Shown here in pieces: positions 23,766 to 31,062 of a DNA stretch of 33,442 bases. How positions within the stretch are numbered: position 1 is the first letter of the stretch; each line of letters starts with the position of its first letter. A model generated the notes under the pieces. The model was not told the origin of the DNA. It worked only from the letters and a program-made list of their open reading frames with translations, and did no database searches. Source of the stretch: a virus; the IMG/VR virus record IMGVR_UViG_3300036399_000593, positions 1-33,442 of that record; one strand, written 5' to 3'. The translations under genes were made by a program, and so were the position numbers.

Positions 23766-26700
23766 ATGGCAGACGATAAACTTGAAAAAATTAAGAAACT
23801 ACTCAGTGGTGATCAAAGTGATGTTAACCAAGAGTATAATGTAGCATCTATAGGAATGAACTTAGATAACACTGTTAGTCAAGTTCCTAAAGGAATGCTT
23901 ACTTATGCATTGAATGCTTCTCTTGAGAACTTTGATGCTAACTCTGTAAACTATCAGAATGAACCAGGAAATGAACCATGCTTTAATAACAATGCTGAGT
24001 TTTTTCCTGCTAATTACATATTGATTGGTACACATCTTATTCAAGAAAAAAATAAACATATATTCTTTCTTACTAATCCTTCAACAGGTGAGTCAGAGAT
24101 TGGATACATGGACAATAATGATTGTAACTATCATGTGTTTATTAGTGCACCTTGTCTTAATTTTGACATTGATTATCCTATACACAAAATTGTACACAAG
24201 ATAACTAACTGTAGTACAGAGATATATTGGACAGATGGATTCAATCCTAGAAGATATTTGGATCTTGACCCTCTTAAAATTCCATATACATTAGCACAAA
24301 GTTCTACTTTTTGTGATCCTAATTATACAAGCCAAATAGATTGTAATCAATTAAAATTACAACCTAATTTTTCTATTCCTGAATTAACTATTGTAGATGT
24401 TATAACAGGGGGGGACCTAACTGCAGGTACAGTGCAGTTTGCAATTCAATATTGTGATGCATCAAGTAATCCTTACACATCATATTATTCAGTTACAAAT
24501 CCTACACCTATTGCAAATGCTCGTGTTACAGATGTTAACTTTAACTATCCTGTTGGAAAATCAGTTGTAGTTGGAATTAATAATCTTGATGCTACAGGAC
24601 AGTTTCAATATTTCAACTTAGCTGTAATTAAAACAGTAAATGCTATTTCATCAGTAGAACTAATAGGTACATACTTCATTGATAATGTAATAATGAGCAT
24701 TACATATAGTGGTCAAAATAAAACAAACATTAGACTTTCTACAGCTGATATTTTTGAAAAGTTTCCTCATTACGAAATAGCACAAGATCTTACATCTGTA
24801 CAAGATATTCTTGTATGGGATAATCTTACATCTATAGATAGAATTAACTACCAATCTATTGCAAGTAAAATAAGATTTCAATGGGAGACATATAGAATTC
24901 CTTCTAATGAAAACTATTCAGATGAATTAAATGCTACAAACTTACGTGGTTATCTACGTGATGAAGTGTATGCATTTGAAATTGTATTCTTATTAAAGAA
25001 TGGAAAACAAACAGATGGTTTTCATATCCCTGGAAGACAAAGAAATAATAATGAGTCTTTTCCAGATGTACCTGACACAAGTCCTGATTTTATAGGAACT
25101 CCTGAATACATTGACCCTCTTACAGGAGTTGGATATAGCCCTTATTGGAAAATATATAATACAGGTAGCGTAGTTGGAATTGGTACAGGGCTACCTATAG
25201 AAAATGCAACACCACACGAATATGGTGATTTTGCATATTGGGAATCAAAAGAAAAATACCCATGTAACGATGCTTTATGGGGAGATCTTGCAGATCAACC
25301 TATCAGACATCATAAGTTTCCTGATGTTCTTGTTAGTCCTATATTTGAAAGTGCTACACCAGTAATTACTGCTAATAAATATAAAGTAGAAATGCAAACA
25401 TCAGATGCTGTATTTCCTATTGGTGTAAAAATTAATATTAGTCAAGTTACGCAATTAATTCAACAATCAAATTTAACAGAAGATCAAAAAGCTGACATTG
25501 CTGGATTTAAAATTATAAGAGGAGACAGAGGAACAAATAAATCAATTGTTGCTAAAGGTATTCTTAGAAATCTTAATTTATACGAAAGAGAAAAACAAAC
25601 TTTTTATTTCCCCAATTACCCATATAATGATCTTAGTGAAGATCCTTTCTTACTTACAGCTAATAATGCATATTCACAATTAGCTGAACCTTGGGTAGTT
25701 ATGTGTACAGAAATTGATCCTGAAACAGAACCAGGTGGTTCATTATATAATCCTGCTGATCCTGATCCTAGACCATATGGAACTTATGAATATACAGATC
25801 CTAATACAAATAAAACTTTTACAGAAAGAATGTATTTGAATGAAATAAAAGAATTTTGTTCAAATAGTAGACCTTTTTTTGTTACAGGTAAAGCATATAT
25901 AGGTCCTGGAAACTATGATGTATATAAAGTAAGAAGTAGAGGATGTAAAGGTTTTCGTGTAAACTGGTCAAGTCCTTATACACTTGATAACACAGCGTTA
26001 GATCCACAAGGTCCATGGTTAGATGGATGGAGTGCTGTGGAATTTAATCTAACCAATGTACTTGTAGGTCTTCTTGTAGTACAAGTATTACCTTTTGCTT
26101 TTCTTGGAATTGAAGCTGTTGTTATTATAGGAGGAATAGTAGTAGATGGTGGTAGAGCATTATATGCCACTGTTGCTGTAGGTGGAACTGTTAGTACTGC
26201 ATGTAGAAATAGATGGTATGATATAGCATGTAAATGTAGTGTAGGACAAGAATATATTCCACCCATTGGTGAATCTCCTAGAGGAGTTATTGATTTTACT
26301 CGTTCTAGAAGATCTAGTGTTAAGTGTGGTGAAACAACTCAACTTCCTGCTATAACAACTGATGCATCAAAATACAGACATGTGTTTAATTCTCCTGAGA
26401 CATCTTTTGGACAACCTTTCTTAGGTAATGTTCTTAAGTTAGAGAACGTAATGTATGGAGCAGGTACTGGACATTTTGTTGCAGTTAATAAGAATGCTAA
26501 GTATAAACTAATTTCAAAAGAGGCTCAAGAAGATGCATTGCGTAGTTCTGATGCTATAGCAAGAATGACTGATCCTTTTAATTTTACTGCTACGTTTACA
26601 GCATATCAGGCATATTTAACTATTTATATAAATGGTATCACAAGAAAGAACTATGCATATTCATTTAATTCAATTGCTAGTTATGATTATTATGGAGATA

Positions 26701-28385
26701 TTGAAAATAATCCAGCATTAGCAATTAAACAACGTAATATTGATATTACACAATATCTTATTCCAGGAGTACAATCTGTAGGAGATAATCATAATATTAA
26801 TAATTTTAATAGAGAATCTTCTGTATTTATAAAAACTATAGAAGATAGAAATACCACTATTACTGTTCCACCTTTATTGTTTCCTAATGACGTTCCAAGC
26901 ATTAGCATAAATGGATCTCCTGGTATTAGCGACTATTCAAGATATACAATTACTAGTTCAGATCGTTGTATTACTCCTGCAGAAGAAAAAGATGATGTAA
27001 CAGTAGTATCTTATTATGCTTCAATGAAAAATGTATTTGATAACCAATGGGGACAAATATATTCTTATGAAACAGTTGATACAGGTTTTCAAAAAACAGT
27101 TCCATTTACAGGAGTGTCAACTGCCACTATATTTGGAGGTGATACATTCATTTCTAGATTTGCATTTAAAACAAAACTTCCATACTTTATTGATAACAGA
27201 GTGGGAGCTCCTGATGATTCAGAGATATTCTATGATGAGATTGGTAACATAGCCTATCCAAAGTACTGGCACTCAGCACGTTCTGTATTATCAGATTTTA
27301 GTCTTGATAATGGAGTTGTAATGACAAACATAGTTTCAATCAAAGCACATAATTTTGATTGCCCTAATGATCCTTCTAAAGTACCTACAGGAAGTGAGAG
27401 TTCTTATAGAACCTATTATGATGGGTATTTTTATTTATTTGCATATGGAGTTCCTAACTTCTATTGTGAGAGCTCTTACAATTTAGATTTGCGTCAAGCA
27501 TTCAATAATAGAGAAGGTGACTTCTGGCCACATGTTAGTACTAGTATTCCTGATGATTGGGTACAAGAAAGTTTTGTTCCAATTTCTCAAGATAATACAT
27601 ATTATTATAATACAACTTTTTCTAAACAGAATAAAGAGAATTACTTCACACACTTACCTCCTGATTGGACAGAACAACTGTGTTATACAAACTATCCATT
27701 CAGAGCAATATACTCAGATCCCCAAACCACAAATGCTGATAACAGAGTTAATAACTGGTTGACGTATAGAGCAACTGCAATGTTTGACTTTCCTCAGAAT
27801 TATGGAAGTCTTACAGCATTAGATGGTATTCAGAATAAAGCTATTTTAGCTAGATTTGAAAACAAGTCATTGTTATATAATACATTGCTTACAATTAACA
27901 CAAGTAATCCACAAGCAGCATATATAGGAAACGATACATTGTTTAAACAATCCCCTCCTATTGACTTTGCTGAAACAGATCTTGGATATGTAGGAAGTCA
28001 GAATAAGTTCTTGTTGAAGATTCCACAAGGACAAATTACTGTTGATGCTAAACGTGGACAAGTGTTTCTTGTTAATAGTAATCAAGCTACAGATCTTTCT
28101 GCATTTGGCACAGGAATGAATAGATTCTTTACAGACCATTTAGCATTTGAGATTCTTAGATATTTCCCTGAAGTAAATACAGATAATCATTTCACAGGAA
28201 TTGGTTTACATGGAGTGTATGATTCTAAATTTGATAGAGTTATTATTACAAAACTTGATTATATTCCTATAGACAAAGATGTGAAATATGATGCTGATAA
28301 AAGAGAGTTTTATATAGAGACAGTGCAGCATATTCCAGATGCTACAACAACATCAACAACTTCTACTACTACAATAATATCTTAA
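23766..28385 (+). CDS. Giant tail (stabilisation/muzzle-like) protein, main part
   Basis: 1539 residues, the largest gene here, beta-rich and aromatic throughout. It starts ADDKLEKIKKLLSGD. Features such as VPKGMLTYALNASLENFD near the N-terminus and repeated short beta blades are what I associate with the crAss-like tail stabilisation/muzzle protein. Residues 765-793 form a strongly hydrophobic 29-residue segment followed by a Cys-rich ACRNRWYDIACKC. It ends in a Thr tract (TTTSTTSTTTIIS), and the next two genes seem to continue the same ancestral protein (see findings). Probably located at the tail tip, with a role in sealing or DNA ejection. Name inferred, not searched. Confidence 0.7.
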   Translation: MADDKLEKIKKLLSGDQSDVNQEYNVASIGMNLDNTVSQVPKGMLTYALNASLENFDANSVNYQNEPGNEPCFNNNAEFFPANYILIGTHLIQEKNKHIFFLTNPSTGESEIGYMDNNDCNYHVFISAPCLNFDIDYPIHKIVHKITNCSTEIYWTDGFNPRRYLDLDPLKIPYTLAQSSTFCDPNYTSQIDCNQLKLQPNFSIPELTIVDVITGGDLTAGTVQFAIQYCDASSNPYTSYYSVTNPTPIANARVTDVNFNYPVGKSVVVGINNLDATGQFQYFNLAVIKTVNAISSVELIGTYFIDNVIMSITYSGQNKTNIRLSTADIFEKFPHYEIAQDLTSVQDILVWDNLTSIDRINYQSIASKIRFQWETYRIPSNENYSDELNATNLRGYLRDEVYAFEIVFLLKNGKQTDGFHIPGRQRNNNESFPDVPDTSPDFIGTPEYIDPLTGVGYSPYWKIYNTGSVVGIGTGLPIENATPHEYGDFAYWESKEKYPCNDALWGDLADQPIRHHKFPDVLVSPIFESATPVITANKYKVEMQTSDAVFPIGVKINISQVTQLIQQSNLTEDQKADIAGFKIIRGDRGTNKSIVAKGILRNLNLYEREKQTFYFPNYPYNDLSEDPFLLTANNAYSQLAEPWVVMCTEIDPETEPGGSLYNPADPDPRPYGTYEYTDPNTNKTFTERMYLNEIKEFCSNSRPFFVTGKAYIGPGNYDVYKVRSRGCKGFRVNWSSPYTLDNTALDPQGPWLDGWSAVEFNLTNVLVGLLVVQVLPFAFLGIEAVVIIGGIVVDGGRALYATVAVGGTVSTACRNRWYDIACKCSVGQEYIPPIGESPRGVIDFTRSRRSSVKCGETTQLPAITTDASKYRHVFNSPETSFGQPFLGNVLKLENVMYGAGTGHFVAVNKNAKYKLISKEAQEDALRSSDAIARMTDPFNFTATFTAYQAYLTIYINGITRKNYAYSFNSIASYDYYGDIENNPALAIKQRNIDITQYLIPGVQSVGDNHNINNFNRESSVFIKTIEDRNTTITVPPLLFPNDVPSISINGSPGISDYSRYTITSSDRCITPAEEKDDVTVVSYYASMKNVFDNQWGQIYSYETVDTGFQKTVPFTGVSTATIFGGDTFISRFAFKTKLPYFIDNRVGAPDDSEIFYDEIGNIAYPKYWHSARSVLSDFSLDNGVVMTNIVSIKAHNFDCPNDPSKVPTGSESSYRTYYDGYFYLFAYGVPNFYCESSYNLDLRQAFNNREGDFWPHVSTSIPDDWVQESFVPISQDNTYYYNTTFSKQNKENYFTHLPPDWTEQLCYTNYPFRAIYSDPQTTNADNRVNNWLTYRATAMFDFPQNYGSLTALDGIQNKAILARFENKSLLYNTLLTINTSNPQAAYIGNDTLFKQSPPIDFAETDLGYVGSQNKFLLKIPQGQITVDAKRGQVFLVNSNQATDLSAFGTGMNRFFTDHLAFEILRYFPEVNTDNHFTGIGLHGVYDSKFDRVIITKLDYIPIDKDVKYDADKREFYIETVQHIPDATTTSTTSTTTIIS

Positions 28386-28390
28386 ATATT

Positions 28391-30148
28391 ATGTCAACAA
28401 ATAATGATAATACAATACCAGTAGTAACAAGAACACAGGTCTATCTTACAGATCCTGAATTCTTCTGTAATAAGTCTTGGACTATTTCATATAATATGAA
28501 TACCAATAGTTGGATTTCATTTCACAGCTATATTCCTAATTGGTATATGGGTGAAAATAATTTCTTCTATTCAGGAATCAATGGCTGTTGTGATGATTTT
28601 GATTCTAATTTTATTGCATTTGTAGGTGATACAAATAAACCAACAACCTCTACAACTACCACAATTCCAACTAGACCAAATTATACAACCACTATAAGAT
28701 ATGTTCCATCATGTGATTTAGTGGGTGAAGCTACAGAACTGTTTTGTGAATTGGCTGGTGAAGTTGTAATTACAGTTTCAACAACAACAACAACTACAAC
28801 TTGTACACCACCTGATAATTTATTTACATATACTTTATATGCTGGATATCAATATGGTAGTGGTATGCCAATTGATTCAACATCAAGTTTGAATGATATG
28901 TGTAATGCTATGGCAATCATTAGACTTGGTAATCCATCAATCAGTGCTGTAACAATTAATGGTTATGCATTTAGTCTTGATGTTTTACAACTTGTTTATG
29001 ATAATCAATTTTCTAGTTGTACATTTATTCCTGATGGATATTATTACACATTAGAAAGCTTATCTGATGGATATGGATATTATGTAACTGATGGATACAT
29101 TGCTAGATTAGTAGATTGTAATTGTGGAACTACAACTACCACTACCACAATTGCACCAACAGTAGGAGAATGCTGTGGACTTTTATTTAGTGCAGCAGAT
29201 AAAATTTATGTTCTCAATGATGATGATAATCCTATAACAGAAGTAATTGTACCAGGATATGTAAGTGGATATGGAATAGCTATGACAGCAAATAAATTCT
29301 GGTCTATTGATACACAATTTATTGAATGGGATATAGCACTGTCTCCATTTAGCGCAATCTTTAATAGAAACATCACTTTCCCTGGAGGATTTACAACATC
29401 ATCAGGGATGGTGGCAATTGATGATGTAACATTAATTACAATTGATGATTCAACAACTCCTCAAGATGTAATAGAAATGGATGTTACAGGACTTGCAGGA
29501 GTTGCAACTATAATGTTTAGTTTACAAACTGATAGAGTTGCAATAGGAAACATGTTGTATACAACAGAAGCTAAACTTATTATAATCAATCAGGATGTAA
29601 CTACATCAGATTATTACATTACACAATATGACTATCCTACATCAGTGATCGAAATAGATTTAAATGTTGGAACGTCTTATGATCTTGTAACATTATCAGA
29701 ATGTAATTGTATTATATTTGCAGGAGATACTTCTGGAAACTTATATGCTGTAGATGAATTACTGTCAGGTATATTAATTCCTATATTTGGTACAGGGCTT
29801 ATTCTTGAATCAGCTACACAAGTAGCAAGTTGTGTTCCACAGTCACTTAATAGTAATGGTAATAATATAACTACAACTACAACAACTACAGTGTTTGTTC
29901 CAAATCCATTCTGTTATACTATCACTGTATCTGGCAATGGATCAGCTACGTTCACTTGGATAGATTATTTAGGAGTGGGACAATTCCAAACATTGGTTAA
30001 TGAAACAATTTACATATGTGCACAACTCAATACTATTGATGGAGAAACAACTGGAGAAGCTATAGTTACTCTTACAGGAGGAATAACTTCTTGTACATCT
30101 GATGGAGATTGTACACCCACAACAACAACAACAACAACTATTCCTTAA
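28391..30148 (+). CDS. Tail-protein middle fragment fused to Thr-linked modules
   Basis: 585 residues, five bases after the giant tail gene in another frame. Residues 12-70 (RTQVYLTDPEFFCNKSW; NSWISFHSYIPNWYMGENNF; GINGCC) look like a continuation of the giant tail protein core. After that come unrelated modules separated by Thr tracts: a short CELAG module, a ~110-residue Tyr-rich module, a ~230-residue beta module with propeller-like character (LLFSAADKIYVLNDDDNP; SGNLYAVD), and a C-terminal NPFCY module homologous to one at 16927. It ends PTTTTTTTIP-stop. Likely a tail-tip adhesion component. Confidence 0.7.
   Translation: MSTNNDNTIPVVTRTQVYLTDPEFFCNKSWTISYNMNTNSWISFHSYIPNWYMGENNFFYSGINGCCDDFDSNFIAFVGDTNKPTTSTTTTIPTRPNYTTTIRYVPSCDLVGEATELFCELAGEVVITVSTTTTTTTCTPPDNLFTYTLYAGYQYGSGMPIDSTSSLNDMCNAMAIIRLGNPSISAVTINGYAFSLDVLQLVYDNQFSSCTFIPDGYYYTLESLSDGYGYYVTDGYIARLVDCNCGTTTTTTTIAPTVGECCGLLFSAADKIYVLNDDDNPITEVIVPGYVSGYGIAMTANKFWSIDTQFIEWDIALSPFSAIFNRNITFPGGFTTSSGMVAIDDVTLITIDDSTTPQDVIEMDVTGLAGVATIMFSLQTDRVAIGNMLYTTEAKLIIINQDVTTSDYYITQYDYPTSVIEIDLNVGTSYDLVTLSECNCIIFAGDTSGNLYAVDELLSGILIPIFGTGLILESATQVASCVPQSLNSNGNNITTTTTTTVFVPNPFCYTITVSGNGSATFTWIDYLGVGQFQTLVNETIYICAQLNTIDGETTGEAIVTLTGGITSCTSDGDCTPTTTTTTTIP
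29891..30118 (+). repeat. NPFCY module, copy 2
   Basis: About 76 codons bounded on both sides by Thr tracts; NPFCYTITV, a TW.D turn, TIYICA, LTGG and CTSDGDC in the same order as the module at 16927-17148. Diverged in DNA sequence. Confidence 0.7.
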
Positions 30149-30152
30149 TGAT

Positions 30153-31019
30153 ATGTCAAAGGTTATAACAATACGATTAACAACTGCTGGAGCAGGGACT
30201 GGACCATTCACGATCACAGATCAGTTTGGTAATGTTATAGCTACAAACGTTTCCAAAAAATCATTGATGGCAGGAATTAGTTATGTAGTTGATAATGTAG
30301 TTGACATAATAACAATTGAATCTACAGGAAAATGTAAATTAAAAAAATCATTCACTCTACAATCAATTACTAGAACTGACTATGCAGCTTTAACATATAC
30401 ACAATCTACTAGTGCATGTCTATGGAGACATCTTACTGACATACATACATATAACTACTATTATGGAAAAATAGAACCATACATTATCGAATACCCTTTT
30501 ACATATCAATACCAAGATGAGATCTTACAGAATGTAAAAGATTACACCAAGGCATATGAATACATTCCTATTCCTGATGGTGTATTTAGTTACAATACAA
30601 AAGTTGAAACAAACGATAAATGGTTCAACAAAGCTATTCTATATAATGGACAACAAAGCTCAGGGTTATTAGAACTTGTAGCAAAACCAATAAATAACTT
30701 ACAAGCATACAACTTATATCCTATCTTTAACACTAATAGTAAAACTATCACTTATACTAAGAGTGATAACTTCTATCAGTATAATACATTCTGGGCATTG
30801 CAGAAGAGTTCTCAGATTCCATTATTCAACACGTCTTGTGAAAGCCTTTCAATTGATAAGGTGATTAATCAATCTAACATGGACTATGGATCTAGATCAT
30901 TTAAGAAAGCTACCCTTAGAGCAAAAGAACTTAAGGTGAGACACATCTTAGATAACTCTGCAACAGTACACTTAGTTAGTCAATTCATAATAGCTCCTGC
31001 TATGATAAGCTATAAATAA
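30153..31019 (+). CDS. Tail-protein C-terminal fragment with type B adaptor
   Basis: 288 residues. Start set at the ATG five bases after the previous stop; an in-frame ATG at 30102 lies inside the previous gene's Thr tract. Residues 3-70 are the type B adaptor (VITIRLTTAG..TGPF...LMAG...), homologous to the N-terminus of the 19404 gene. Residues 85-288 (CLWRHLTDIHTYNYYYG, IIEYPFTYQYQDEIL, FNKAILYNGQQSSG, YTKSDNFYQYNTFW, RSFKKATLRAKELKVRH) match what I recall as the highly conserved C-terminal part of the crAss-like tail stabilisation protein. It therefore seems to be the third piece of a split protein, capped with an adaptor. Confidence 0.7.
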   Translation: MSKVITIRLTTAGAGTGPFTITDQFGNVIATNVSKKSLMAGISYVVDNVVDIITIESTGKCKLKKSFTLQSITRTDYAALTYTQSTSACLWRHLTDIHTYNYYYGKIEPYIIEYPFTYQYQDEILQNVKDYTKAYEYIPIPDGVFSYNTKVETNDKWFNKAILYNGQQSSGLLELVAKPINNLQAYNLYPIFNTNSKTITYTKSDNFYQYNTFWALQKSSQIPLFNTSCESLSIDKVINQSNMDYGSRSFKKATLRAKELKVRHILDNSATVHLVSQFIIAPAMISYK

Positions 31020-31026
31020 AATAGTT

Positions 31027-31062
31027 ATGGAAATTTGGAAACACGTAATCTCTTACAAATAA
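31027..31062 (+). CDS. Possible leader or remnant mini-ORF (11 codons)
   Basis: ATG at 31027 encodes MEIWKHVISYK and its TAA overlaps the ATG at 31062 (TAATG), the same coupling seen at three other junctions here. The last four residues, ISYK, repeat the C-terminus of the preceding protein. It could be a coupling leader, a remnant of a duplicated C-terminus, or chance. Low certainty that it is translated. Confidence 0.25.
   Translation: MEIWKHVISYK

Noticed and set aside
30102-30152. Upstream ATG extending the 30153 gene
   Set aside because: The added residues are a Gln run encoded by the other frame of the previous gene's Thr tract; the ATG at 30153 starts the adaptor exactly as in its homolog.
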